64,000 nucleotides of DNA, taken from Apteryx mantelli. Its lineage: Eukaryota > Chordata > Aves > Apterygiformes > Apterygidae. The stretch spans positions 65,375,268-65,439,267 of the forward strand of contig NC_089981.1 of assembly GCF_036417845.1 (NCBI RefSeq), given 5' to 3'. Shown here in pieces: positions 13,401 through 31,407 of the stretch (within the stretch, counting starts at the first letter, position 1; the number at the start of each line of letters is the position of its first letter). The translations under genes were made by a program, and so were the position numbers. The notes beneath the pieces were generated by a model that was not told the origin of the DNA, did no database searches, and saw only the letters and a list, made by a program, of their open reading frames with translations.

Positions 13401-16400
13401 TTATTGTCCTTTAGAGAGCAGCAATTCACAGCACTCCCCTCAAGCATGCTAGCTTGTTAACACTATACTAAGTCCAGAAGTCAGTAGTATCTTTTCTGCT
13501 GAAGAAAGGACAACTTCTATGCCAGCCACTATATAATATCTACATATCTCATCACAGGTCAGCTGGATCAGTGAAAGAATTCAAAACAGTTTTGAAAGCC
13601 ATCCTGAAAATGCCTTGTATTCAAGTGGCCCATCATGTCTTTCCTATTAGCAAATCCAAGAGATACAGAGGACACACAGGTCCATCTCCACCATATTCAA
13701 TATGCCGTACCAACAAGCAAGCCATAAATTGTGCAATGGCAGCACGATAATAGTAAAGAAGTCCAAGCACCACACTGTGACAAGAGCAGTAAAAGAAAAA
13801 ACATTAAAAGAAACACCCTTGGCATTCATTCTCTGTTGAAGATTTTTTTTTTAATTGCTATTAAAAACAAATTGCTACATGCTGTCTATTGCTGGAAAGA
13901 GTTATTATCCCAAACAAATTTAAATGCATGTCATAACTGTTTCCTCTGTCATACTCTTTGGTACTATGTGAAACTGTTATAAGAAGTAACCTAGTCTTTA
14001 ATAAGAATAGAAACGGTCTCATTTTTGAGAAGCAAACCACTCCCCTCATGGCAGTACAAAACCAATGCCAGTTGCCTAAGTCTAAAAGATCAGAAACAGG
14101 AGAATGTAGCAGTTATGGAAAATATGTACATTTCCTGAAATTTCTGCTTTTAGGAATCAGAAATATTCTGATTAGTAAAGGGGCAGGCTATGAATATAGT
14201 GTGGAATAGTTTTAAAGTAAATAATTAAAAGAAAAAGAAAATAAACAGAAACAGCTTAATTCAGACATGTTCTGTGTTGTATCCATAAAGAAGGAGATCA
14301 GAACAGGGCAAATGTGCCTTTTGTTTCCAGATCTGTACTCCTATAGGTAGAGGAGGCTGGATCCTGAAATAAAGCCGTTTCTTCCTTAGCAAAATTCTCT
14401 CAATGCTGCAATTTCCTCTCCTGGAAATGGCACAATACACCAGAATGTCTGTAAGAGCAGCTCAAATGAGCTGAATGCTAGGATACTCAAAATGTCAGCA
14501 GATACACGGCAGAAGAAAAGAAGGGACGCTTGGAGGGGATAGTTTTTTAAAGGAAGAGCTGTCACAGTGATTCGTGACTGTTTCTTTGGCAGTCCAAAAC
14601 AAATTAGGACTTCTATATCATCATTTTCCACCACATTTGCTTTTTACCTTAACAAAGGTCACACCAGATGGGCTATTTGGTCACTTGCTACCATACATGT
14701 ACACATCTGCTCAAAAGGTTCCCCATCACCCCAGGAGCTGACAGCTTGAGATTTTTTTTCTTTTTCTCCAAACATCACTGAAGCCCAAGAGTATCACACC
14801 AAGATTAAGAAGAGTTGTACAGGCTTTATAAGCAGATTTACAAAGACAAAGTTCAGCTGATTCTCCTTCATACACCCCTTTTGGATGACCCCCTTTCAAA
14901 GGAGATCTAACAAACAAATATTTCTTTGAAGAAAATTAGAGGACATAGTAAAGAGAGATGGAAGGAAATATGTTTGGAGTCAAGAAGGCTGATACAAAAT
15001 TTCATTACCATTCAGGCAAGATGACCTTCAATTGCTATTTTAGTAAATAAGTTTTTTTTTTTTTTTTTTTAACAAGGTTGTTGTTTACTGAGTGGAGTAA
15101 CCTAATGCCTCACCTATTCAGCTCACACGTTTCTGAAGTTGTATGCTGCACAGCATGCATACAGTGTTAGTGCTTGTAACCAGTCCAATGACTAGGCCAC
15201 AAGTACCACATGCCCAACAAACAGATAACAAGCCAAACACTTGATAATGCAGTGTATCAGTAATATTAAGGACAGAATGAAGAACAAGGACAACGAGGAA
15301 AGAAAAAAACATTGTCAAGAAAACAGCAAAAGGTGGTTTCTTTCCCAGCTGCCCCTGGGATTATACACAGTGAGAATGCTTAATTATTAAAGCATCCTTC
15401 AGACAGAATGGAGAGAGCAATTTCCTGTCGAAAATGTATTAGCTCTTATTGAGGTTTGACTATATAACCTTTCAGGGTTCCTTTCAACCTAAATGATTCT
15501 GTGGTTTTAATGGCTGAGCCATGACCCACACATTATTATTTTATAAGCTCTAAAACAATCATAATAAGAACAGCTCTTCCTATACTGATCCCAGTACATA
15601 CTGTCTGAAAGCAGATAGTTCAGTCTCCAATCCTTTCTCTTCACCTAGATTGAAGCAACTGCCAGACACGGGAGTGAAACAAATTGTCATGCACATGGGT
15701 CACAACACACAAAAATATTTTCCTACCTGCGCTGTGAAGTACTAGACTCCAAAGAATCAACTGGCTGATCTGCAGGCGCCGTCTTTTGGGTTGAATCTTC
15801 ATTTTCTAGTAATAAGCAGAATATATGGAGAGAAGGTGAAATAAATTTTAGTCTTTAAAATATGCAGATAGGATGGCAAACTATAGCCAGCACTCAAATA
15901 TTGGTAAGGTCAGAAAGCTGTGGAAACAAGAGCTGTGCCAACAAGCTTTTCATGTTACAGGCCGTCTCCTTGCAGGACAGAAAAAATTTCAGTTGTCTCT
16001 AATGACCCTAAGAAGGGAACACACACACACACACAAAAAAGCATGTTTTTGGTACAGTACCACTCTCAGAAACAGGATTCTTTCAGAAACCACCATTCTC
16101 AGTTTCAAGAGTAAAGAACAAGGCCACATTTCATCATTTAAAACTGGGCTGACAAAGCCCTGGAGAAAACAGTCCTGCATTGGCTCCCACAGTGTACTGA
16201 GTAGATGGAAATTTGTAGGTCAGTGCTAACAAGACTGTCTAAAGAAGTCTCCCAGTCTCCCCTGAGTCTCTCAAACTCTGGGAAAACTCTGAGAAAACTC
16301 TGTCCCCACATGACTGCGGCATGTGCTCTGCAGCTCCACTGTCTGATTGCATTGAGGCAGTGAACTAGGCATTGACAAGTTCCAGATTTTACAGCTCTCT

Positions 16401-17638
16401 AAAAATATGTATTACAGTCACTAGCTCTTTCATAAAGATAGTTCAGAGTTGGAAGACATCTCCAGACCACAGGCATAAAGCATCAGGCCTGCAGTTGACA
16501 AGAGACCAAATATCCAGAGTATTCCTACTCTTGACTGGAAGGGGCCCCTTTTATGAGGGAAAACACCCTATTATCTACAGCTCCTTCAATTCTCACCCTT
16601 TCTTCTACAGGAAATAAGGGCAGGGAACTGTTGCCATACTTTCAAACATACAAGTCACAGGTTAGCTGACAAACCCCCGTAAGTCACTGGAGTACAGGTA
16701 ACATATGTAGCAGTGTACCTCTAGACATCACAGATTGCTGCTTCTCCCCCTCGTAGCCAAGCTACCTGATTTTGTAAATGTTATGCAAGGACTGCTTGGT
16801 TCTTTGCAAGGGGTACTGTATTTTCCACATAAACAAAAGGCGATCCTGGAAATAAGACTTCTCCTCAAGAAACAAGGAAAAAGGCCAAGGAAAGAAAAAC
16901 TTACAGCATTCTTCCTGGGCATAAGACCACAACGAAAATATTTGCTTTTGCATATTTGTTGCTTAATCCAACCAACGGCCATCCGAAATACTTCAGATGC
17001 TTTAGTTTAGGTACCTGCACAGTCTTTGGAAAACCCGAGCGAGGTTGTCATGCTAACCCGAGCGCTGCGAGCGCACGGGAACAGGGGACGCCTGCTGTGA
17101 GGTCTATTCCTCGCGGCGCTGCTCCTGCCCCCGCGGCTCCCCGGGCCGGGCCCCCCCCGCCGCCGCAGCCCCCCGGGCCGGGCCCTTCGCTCCCCACCCC
17201 GCCGCAGCCCCCCGCGGCTCCCCGGGCCGGGCCCCCCCCGCCGCCGCAGCCCCCCGGGCCGGGCCCTTCGCTCCCCACCCCGCCGCAGCCCCCCGCGGCT
17301 CCCCGGGCCGGGCCCCCCCCCCCCGCCGCAGCCCCCCGCGGCTCCCCGGGCCGGAGCAGCCGGAGCTCGCCGCCAAGAACGCCCGCCCGCGCCGGCGGCA
17401 GCGCGGCCTCACCGGGCCCGGCCGCTGGGGCCGGGGCGCAGCGCCAGGGGGAAGCGCGGAGCCCCCGCGCGGGGCCCGGGCCCGGGCCCGGCCCGCGCCC
17501 CGGCTCCCCGCCGCCCCGCCCCGTACCTGCGGGCGCCCGGGGCCGCCGCTCGCTGGCCTGGGCCGCGGGGCCGCCCGGAGCCCCGGCCGCCGGGGGCTCG
17601 AACCGGGAGCCGGCGGCGGCGGCCAGCACGTCCGACAT
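10446..17638 (-). CDS. TMED8: TMED8, GOLD-domain protein (six coding exons, 321 aa)
   Basis: Coding exons on the minus strand: 17638-17527, 15805-15727, 13146-13032, 12075-11934, 11648-11349, 10663-10446. All have GT/AG borders and phases join without a break, giving 321 aa (human about 325). The start [10 protein letters not shown] lies in a CpG island. Residues about 150-321 form the GOLD (Golgi dynamics) beta-sandwich domain: [17 protein letters not shown], the [18 protein letters not shown] core, a Ser/Glu/Asp-rich loop ([15 protein letters not shown]), then [21 protein letters not shown] and the end HIYYTS. No signal peptide or membrane helix is visible despite the 'transmembrane emp24' name. 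GOLD domains are known from p24 cargo receptors and Sec14-like proteins; the precise role of TMED8 is not established. It diverges from SAMD15 across a shared CpG island. The exon 3 acceptor was chosen by phase. Confidence 0.96.
15454..15508 (+). mobile_element. CR1 LINE 3'-end fragment in TMED8 intron 1-2 region
   Basis: The sequence shows the familiar CR1 tail: a GGGTTCCTTTCAACCT-like block followed by AAATGATTCTGTGG. Only the last 50 or so bases are recognisable, so it is an old, short, 5'-truncated copy in the intron between TMED8 exons 3 and 2. Confidence 0.6.
17131..17350. repeat. GC-rich minisatellite, 81-bp unit
   Basis: CCGCGGCTCCCCGGGCCGGG recurs at 17131, 17212 and 17293 (81 bp apart) and again at 17336 (43 bp, a partial unit). 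Each full unit contains a poly-C run and a TTCGCTCCCCACCCC segment. The array lies in the 5' end of TMED8 intron 1, within the CpG island. Open frames across it are repeat artefacts. Confidence 0.85.
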
Positions 17639-17957
17639 GGGCCGGGCTGCGAGGGCGGCGCGAGCCGCGGCGGCGGCGCGAGCCGAGCGGGACCGAAGCG
17701 CGGCGACCGGCGCCGGCGGAAACGCCCGAGTGGGGGCGGGAAGAGCCGAGCCGCTGCGTGCGCGGCAGGAGGGCGGGGCGGTGCCTCGGTGCTGCCGCCT
17801 CAGGCTTCCCCCTCGATAACGGAGCCGCTCGAGCGTGAGTTCCACAAAGCCGGCGGGCGTGGGACGCAAGCGGCTTTGCGGGGCCGGCCCTCTGAGTCCA
17901 CGGCGGGGGGATGGCGGAGGGGAAAACCGGCGGTACCTCCCGGAAGTAGCGGTCGCC

Positions 17958-23367
<5,410 letters not shown>

Positions 23368-24920
23368 GATTAGAGCTTCACACTGTAGTTCTATCTCTGT
23401 AAAAAGCCCAGCTGGGAGAGCAATAGAAACCCTTATTACCCTGTAGTTTGTCCAAGCTGGTACAGTTCTACTTTCTCTAGGTTAAAGACAAGAATATTGC
23501 TGCCCTTAGCCATTTCTTGATAGCAAACACATCCCTATATTGGCCTTTTTCTGCAATCACCATCCTTAGTTTGCTTCTAGGAACTAAGTGAAGCAGAAGC
23601 TATAAATCAGGCATGATTGCACCACTATCATTCTCTGCTGCTTCACAGTTGATTAAAAAGACCAAAAGACAATCATAGACATGTTTTACTTACCAGCAAC
23701 TGATAATTACTTTCCTGTGACTCAAGTGAATAGACTTCTCCCACACTTTAGCATTTGCAGACCTGGTTCACTGTTAAACCCAGATGTAAGATAAATGGCA
23801 TATACAATAACTAGCATACATTTGTGGTACCTGATGCTGTCAGTGCTCTGAAAGGTTTTAGTTACAACATAAACAATGAATCCCTGTCCTCGCGACAGAA
23901 ATGATTACCTGTGAGGTAAGACCAGGCAGCAGTTTATTGTAGTAAACGGTACTGAAACTCATGACAGATGAAGGCAGGAAGCATAAGAGAATACTGTAAG
24001 CTGAACTAGAGAATTAGAGAAATGATTTGCCCTGGGTGGATTTGGATGCAGCTAACTCCACTTTCCTTGAAAGAAGTATCACATAGACTATCGTGGTGGT
24101 GCAACTTTAATTTTACATCCTATCCAAAGTGCGTACCATCATCAGCAAGGAAGTATGGATAAATATCGATTAAAGCCTGGCTCAACAGGAAGAATGCTTC
24201 TGACTAAATCATCACTACTTTGTCTGCCAACAAAGACTTCCTTGAGATCCCCCATGGAAAAAAAAGACTGGGCCTGATCCTGTCTGGTTATTTAGGGCAA
24301 AGCTGTAGCTAATACAACATAACTGTAATTCAGTTTCCTGTTAAAACTGCAACAGAAACCCAGTGAGGTTGAGTCAGGTAGTAGGCTAAGACTTTGTAAT
24401 GATGCAACTTTGCATCATGACTTCTTAATAAGCAAGTTCAGACTGAAATAAAGCAAGACTCAGGCGGCCAGGGGCAAGCAGATTCGCTGGGTAGTCTAGT
24501 GTGTGAAACTTGCAGAAGCAAACGTACATAGGGTTATCGGTTTGGATGTTTTAAACAGTTCAGGAGCAAATAGTGCTGATTCTCACATTCCTCAGACCAG
24601 TCTGAGGCAACAAGTCATTGTCTTATTCCACAGCTGCTCAGCAAGAGCCTTGCTCGCTGGCAAAGTGATCCTTAGCGATTTGTTAACAACCAGGCCTAGG
24701 CTTCAGGTCCATAGAGATGGCTCAGGCCTTAAAATGTGAAAGTCAGAGATCTCAGTGCTTGTTGCATTAGTAACAGGGTTGCTGCTTTTATGCTTGGCAA
24801 GGCTGAAGATCGATACAAAATGGTGTTTCAGAACAGAACAGTGGAAACACTATGTAATTCCACTATCTAATCTTTCATCTACCTCCCTCAATGGTTTATG
24901 TTATGATTGAGCAATGGTTA
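23368..24920 (+). other. SAMD15: Probable SAMD15 3' UTR
   Basis: No coding feature follows the SAMD15 stop codon until NOXRED1, which arrives from the other strand. A plus-strand AATAAA occurs near 24447 and a second, palindromic one at 24921. The stretch is best read as SAMD15 3' UTR plus a small gap. Confidence 0.45.
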
Positions 24921-24934
24921 AATAAATATTTATT
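24921..24934. terminator. Palindromic poly(A) signal shared by SAMD15 and NOXRED1
   Basis: AATAAATATTTATT is its own reverse complement, so it presents a canonical AATAAA on both strands. It lies 1.55 kb after the SAMD15 stop codon (+) and 182 bases after the NOXRED1 stop codon (-). On the plus strand it is followed by a GT/T-rich stretch (GGTGTTTGG, then a T run), as expected of a downstream element. It is the only canonical hexamer I noticed close to the NOXRED1 stop. Confidence 0.6.
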
Positions 24935-25115
24935 AGGTGTTTGGCATTATTTTTTTCCCTGCAAGATGAAGTCCTCACAGTGTGTTCTTTCACCACATAC
25001 AACTGCATGAAACCAGCAGAGGGAACTGATAGAAAAGGGTTATCAGTATCTCTGAGTTACCACCCCTTTGGGATGGGATCTCAGCAAAGCATTCTGTCAT
25101 GGGCTCCGTTACAGT

Positions 25116-28100
25116 TTATGAGGATTTAGAATCATAGTCAGTAGTTTCCTCCAGGATTTCTGATGAAATCTCAGAAGCAGTTGTGGAGAATGAGGACTTG
25201 CGATCCAACATTGCACCAGGCTCCACTACAGCTGAAGTAAGAGATGTGTTGGTGCTGATCAGCCCATGTTGCTCTGTAGGCCAGTCTCCAAAGGATTTCT
25301 GGTATAGTAGAGCGAGATGGCTCCATACAGACTCACTGTTTTCTAGCAGCTGGCTAAAGGGAGACTCTCTCAGTTGTGCAGCTGTCAGGTCAAACCAGGG
25401 GAAGGTTCTGGGAAGAGAAAACAAGCTTACTCATTTATGGGAAATGACAGCCCACACCAGCTAATAATTTAAGAAATAATGGTTTTCTTGATCTCTGACT
25501 ATGCCTCTCTTTCTCAGGCCTTTGAGAGACAATCAGGCTCAGAGACTTGAATCTTAAACTATTCCAGGCATTCAAAGCTAGAACTGTCATGCAGAGCAAA
25601 ACTGAGTGTAACGGCTCAAAAACTATCATGCACAAGTAAGAGCCTTTTCTGTCAACCAGTGTATCCTCAGCCTTACATCCTGAACAGTCTAGTCCATTCC
25701 CATAAGAACAGCCCTCTCCAGATATTTCTACAGGATTTTTTTTCTGCATCCAATGCTACAGAGCCTCTGTCCTGACCAGTGACTTCAGAAAATCCTCACA
25801 AGTAGCCAAGCAGGGACCAGGGATGAAACAGCTCGGAGATGGAAGTCCAAGTCTTCTATTGCTAATATAACATCTAGGGCAATCTTTCATAGCAGGTACA
25901 TGGTCCTGAAAGAAACACCAGTTCAGTGCCTTCCAACCCAGCAAGAGAAGTCCATGCTTCAGCTGTGGAATGTGGCAAGTTTGAAAGCAAAGAGAAAGCC
26001 TGGACAGCCTTTACTTACTCCTCTTGATTCATTGAAGAGGCAAATGTTTTGCTGACAAAACTCTCACACACAAACAGCGGGCAGGAAGTTTTCTGCTCTG
26101 CACAGAAGGGGCAGTGTTCAGGAAAACACAGGTCATTGAGTAATTTCAGTGCTTTCTGGTGAGGCAGGCTCTGCCACATGCTGCTGTTCAGGGCTGCATA
26201 GAAAATGGCCACCAACCACTTGGCGTTGACTCTGATTTTCCCTGCACAGCAACCAAAATCAAATGTCAATAACCAATGTGCATACAAGTGTAAGGAGATA
26301 TTTCAGTCTTGCAATCCTGTGAAGAGCTGCATTAGCAATCACATCTGGTTTATTTGAAACCTATGGTTTAGGATGATTTTAGGCGAGGCATGCTGAAATT
26401 AGTAGTAATAAGCCTAGTAGAGCTTATATTTTCTGTAGTACATTCCCTTCAAGTAAACAGGAGTCCTTTACAAGCTGCATATAAAGCCATGTAACGATTC
26501 AGTCCAACAGACACCATGGAGTAAGAGCACTGCAGCTGTTTTAAGAACATTCAGCAAGGCAGGAATTAAGTAGCCTATAATGAAATTGTGGTGGACAGAG
26601 GTAGCAGCTGGTAATTGCCAAGCTGGCAATAGGAAGGGTATGAACATGGAAATAGAGGTTCTGCCTGAGGCATTACAGAAAGATTTTTGGGCCAGATGCT
26701 TGCTCAGAAAGCAGATCTCAGCTCCTGCTCACAGTTTTAGCCTGTGAGCATCAGAGCTACTATTATCTTACTAAGGGAAAGTTCTTAAGAAATTGGATGG
26801 TACATTAATGGAGAAGAGTGGTCCTGAACTAAAGAGAGTGGCACCAGGAGCACTAAGCAGAGAAACTGGTGAGGGAGACACACAGTGGGTCATTTGGCCC
26901 ATTCACTTCTAGTACAGGACCCATTTATGCACCACCTAGTTTAAAAGCTATTGTTGTCAGTCTGTACCCAGCTCAGAGTATTACAGGCGGAGGAACAGCG
27001 AAGTGCAACTCCAGAAGAACTGTGATCAAATTAAAAAAAAAAGGGGGGGGGGAGGGATTTTACCTTGGGAACTGCAGGGACATGTTGCCTGCACAACAGC
27101 AGTGTCTTGCAGTGCAGCTGTGACTGTCCCTTTCATCCCCCACTCATTTATGGGCTCCCTGCCAGAGCACTGGTACTGTGGCCTCATGATGGCACTGTAG
27201 GAAAGGAGTTGCTTCAACCTGAAAGCAAAGCCAGCCAAAGAACTGTGTGTACCAAAAAGCAAGAGGATGTTCCTGAAGCACTCTTTATCCCAGAGAGCTC
27301 CCCAGACCCTACAGCAACAGCAGAGATGCAGCCACTGCCAGAACACAGCAGCTTTTGGAGTGTGCAACATAGCACAGAGGAGAATAAACGTTGGCCTGAG
27401 CAAACCTTCACTCTGAACAAGTGCCAGGAGCCAGCTGTGGCTGCAGAGTGCAGATGAGATCATGGATTTTTAAGGTCATACCTGAGGGAAATGCAGAGAA
27501 AAGCAAAGGGATTATCCCACTGTACCAACCAGCAGAGGCTGAGTCAACCGTGCTGGAATTCAACCTATTAAGGATTTTAATGACTACTCTTTTTTAATAG
27601 CTGCTACAACCAGTTGTAAAGGTTCTTCCCATTTGACAGCTCTTCAGTGCCTGTGTTCAAGCTAGTCTGTGGGCCTTAACATTGCTAATGGAGAAATATT
27701 CACAGCAGGACTGTCAATTTTGTAGCACAATTAGTGGTCTGTTTAAAAAAGAAGAAGTAAAAATTGTCCCTTGTGCTTGCCTCCTCAGTGTGTGCAGGCA
27801 TTGCCTGGATTAGGTGGGTGGGGAGAAACTGGGTTTAACCAGCAGAAAGGAGGAGGAGGAAGCAGGAAGTTCTTAAAATCATGATAAAGAGGTCAGCAAT
27901 TATCATTTGTGGGATTGACAAACTTTTTACCAGTTAACAGTCTAACCCATAGCATGAAGAACAGTGTCACATTTGACCCCTTATCAGTTGCCTCAGCAGA
28001 AGGTTAAGGACTGGGCTGACCACAGAGGATAAGCAACACCCCTCTGGGCATTCGAACCCCTCAGGACAGGCTCCTCTCCAAAGTTAAGGCAGCAGCTTGA

Positions 28101-31100
28101 AATGAAACAGTAAGTATTTGGTTTGGGTTTTTTTCAGCCACAAAAACTGTGTTCTGCTTCTTTGCTCCCTTTTTTTCTGGGTAGTTTTCAATGGGCCTTA
28201 CAGTGATGATTTGAGGCCCTGGCAAGAAGGGGTTTTCAATACCAGTATTGTTTTTGATCTGGAGCTTTTTTGACTCCTTTTTTTTTTTTTTTTTGACATC
28301 TTCTGATCATGTTTTCAAGTTTATAGCCACAAAGTCTAGAAACTTCCTTTAGAAAAACAGAAAGCTGGAATTCCAAGGTATTCCCATGATTCCAGCAACT
28401 GCAGATTTGGGGGAGCTGCTGAACATGACAAGGTTTGTGATGATGTTTTGCAATAAAATCAAGAGGCAGTAAGAGCACTGCTCCCATTGCAGCTGCAGCT
28501 GGACCAGAGCACATGCACTGTGCTTGCCCCATGAGATCCCAGATGAGGGCAGCACATCCAGGCTCTCCAATGGTGTAGTCCATATTACCTGCGGAGGGGG
28601 ACAGCGGTGACAAGGCTGTACACAACACAGGGTTTCCGAATTGCAGGCCGAACAACAGAGCAGACGGTCAGCACGTGCAATGGGAGGCAGCAGAGGAAGA
28701 CCACGTCTGCCCAGGCCACCAGCTGAGCATTGTCGTAAAAGCACCCAATCCCCTGCTCCTGCAGGTCTGCTGAGATAAGCAAGGCGAAAGGTGCTCAGAG
28801 CCACAGACCCAGGGCAGGCGAGCAGCCAGGACCGCCAGGCACAGGCAGCGTGGTACTTGCTCTCCGCTGCATGCAGATGAAATGCAAACCACCTCTCCCT
28901 AGCTGGGACTGCCCTCCCAAGGTAGCACTGAGAGACTTTGGCAGCCACCCCTCACCATTTCAACATGGCGAAGGGCACCTTGGTGACAAAGCAAGCGTCT
29001 CTGCCCGGAATAAACATGCAGAGAATTCAGCCGTCTGGCCCCAGTTCATAAACACTGATTTAGAGCCTTAGCCAAAACAGCCAAGTCTTGGGATCTGGCT
29101 AGTTTTCAAGATCTATAAAAAGCCATTTAATAACCCCTGCTTCCTCTCTACTCTGAGATGATTAGAAAGAGGATTTTATTGTTCTAAGCATTTCCCTGGA
29201 GGAGAGTTCTCCCTACTCATCATGTTTTATATAACAGTTTACGGGGCAGTTGACAGTTTGTATGCAAACAGTTGCTGTAATGCTGCAGTCTAATTCCCTC
29301 TCCTCGCTGGGCATTTGGAGCATTGCAGAGCACAGCAAGAAGCTTGTCTTGTACAACTGACCCTACAGTAATCAAATAAGGAGAGGAGCTTCTCAGTTTC
29401 AGCATTGATGCAGATTTGGAGAGATGTTGTCTCTGTTGGATGAATATTTAACAAGCTGGAGCCTCAATCACTGACAAAACTCATGGCAAATGTCACATAT
29501 GACAAGGAGAATTTTGAAAAGAGCAGCAAAAGTGTGTGTGTGTTGGGGGGGGGGGAGCCTTAACTAGAAGTGGCGTGAAACTAACCAGCCTTCAAAGAAC
29601 AGAGTCAATATCTCCACCAAGGTCAACAGGGACTGGTGAACAAAACTTTACACAACTAAATTAGCATTTAGTGGACAGTGGGTTTCCAACTGAATGAAGA
29701 TTTTTTCCACAATAGCATCCTCTGCTTCCCCATAAAAATTTGGAGTTTCAATACCTTCAATATTTTTGGCAGGAGAGCATTCTCTAGTGAGTTCTGCCTG
29801 AAGTGCTATAGGAAAATCCAGTTAAAGTCCACATAAGTGCAGTCCCACTTCCAAATCCAGGCTCAGGAGCACTTACCCAGGCTCTCCGGGCGCCTGGTGG
29901 AAATGCGGATACTGCAGCATGGAGCCCAGCTCAGCGTCAGCAGTGCTTGGGCCAGCTGCTTCCCAAGGTGACCTCCACCGATAATCCCAACCTTCAGGCT
30001 GCAGTTGTCCACCAAGGAAGTTGGCAAACACTTCTCAGTCTTGCTCGGCCTGGGAAAGCAGGGGAACTGGCACCAGCCCAGTGGGACCCCCAAGCTACAT
30101 GCTGTCCTACCCTTCCAGGAAACACTTCCCCACCACCCATTGAGAAGTGGGTGATGCTGGTGCCTGGAGGTTTTCACCTCTTGGGCACTTCTTTGAATAT
30201 GACTCAGGCAGAAAGTAATTCACAGCCCCACATCCGCCTGACAGCTGCAGCACAGCACGTGCAGCATCAGTGAGGCTTGTGACAAGATCCTTGGAAGCAG
30301 GGTGTCCACAGCACTCAACACCACCCTGCTGGGGCTAACTGGCTGCTTTATTGGTCCAGCACACCTCCATGACCAAACACCCCCAAAGCCCCAGGGCTCA
30401 CCAGGGCAGAACGGAGGTCTCTCCAGCTAGGGTAAAGCCACTGCTACCCTTTTTGGGGGGGGGGGGGGGCTAAAAAGAGGCTTAAGGACCAGACATGCTG
30501 TTGGCCCTTGCTCTGGTGTGTCACTGTAAAGCAGACTGGCAATTAAGAGCTGATACCCAGCTGACACACATCAACCCATGCAATGGCCAAGTCCAGGGAC
30601 AAGTCAGCATGACGAGTACAGAATAGTGACATGAGAGACTGCTGCTGAAAAGTGATGTCCCACATGTTAACACGGGACAATTGACTCTTTACAAATCATA
30701 CAAACTAACTGCAGGAACAAGTAACAATTGTTGGGCACTGCTAGGTTTCTGGGACAAAACCCTCATTTGGTGTTAGAGACTAACTTCCATTCCCTGGTTT
30801 TCTCAGGGGAAAACCAGTCTAATTGAAGGGAAACCCCCAGATGTTTAAGACTGACTGACTGTGAGTTTATACAAATGCAGATGTTCAGCAGCTAGTGTGG
30901 ATGTGAACAGTACATAAGATGTTACCTAGGAAGAACCAGATAAAAAGCTAACAAAATGTAGCTGGCCTACCCATATAATGCTTACTTCATATAGACCTAC
31001 TGTGAACTGCTCAAGAAGCTCACTGCAGAGACCAGCCACCTTACTTCTCCCAGTGATGTGTTTGTGCTGTCTAGACCTACATCAGAATGATCAGTGATGT

Positions 31101-31407
31101 TCCTTTATCATGTTTCAGCTCAGTAAAGATGCAGTATCTTTGGAAAGAGCTCAACGCTTCAAGGTTTTTTCCTCAAAGCCTATCTCCCTGACATGCTTCT
31201 TTCACCCAGCCAGCACCTTTTACCAACAGTGGAGAGCTAAATTCCGCCTCACCTGAGGGCTTGAAGAAGTCTGCAGAAGAAGATGGCATGGGCACATGCA
31301 TTCACTGTCAGCCCCTTGTAGCGCCTTGCCAGATACATCAAGGCCTGCTCACCTTCTACTTCTTCCTCAGACTGAGAAGACTTGAAAATCTCTGCAATAT
31401 CCCACAT
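25116..31407 (-). CDS. NOXRED1: NOXRED1, NADP-dependent oxidoreductase domain protein (six coding exons, 392 aa)
   Basis: Coding exons on the minus strand: 31407-31253, 30049-29877, 28769-28589, 27218-27064, 26241-26019, 25407-25116. All junctions keep phase and total 392 aa (human about 359). The start [11 protein letters not shown] was chosen as the first ATG in a frame matching the family's short N-terminus, before [15 protein letters not shown] Rossmann NAD(P)-binding motif, [14 protein letters not shown], lies at about residues 72-85. [10 protein letters not shown] follows, then [19 protein letters not shown] (about 121-139), [12 protein letters not shown], and the family C-terminus [20 protein letters not shown]. 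The fold resembles pyrroline-5-carboxylate reductase, so a proline-related or other NADP-linked reduction is possible, but no substrate is established. It converges with SAMD15 and lies 3' of VIPAS39 on the same strand. Confidence 0.95.
27033..27056 (-). repeat. Homopurine poly(A)/poly(G) run beside NOXRED1 exon 4 donor
   Basis: The plus strand has ten A followed by ten G and then AGGG. On the transcribed minus strand this is an uninterrupted pyrimidine tract starting a few bases inside intron 4, just past the GTAAAA donor. Confidence 0.85.

Noticed and set aside
24900-24940. Palindrome considered as a transposon inverted repeat
   Set aside because: It is only 14 bases, AT-rich and lies exactly between two convergent 3' ends, so a poly(A) role explains it better.
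28020-28090. tRNA-like B-box (GGTTCGAATGCC on the minus strand)
   Set aside because: No acceptor stem, D-arm or anticodon arm can be folded around it; it is a chance match.
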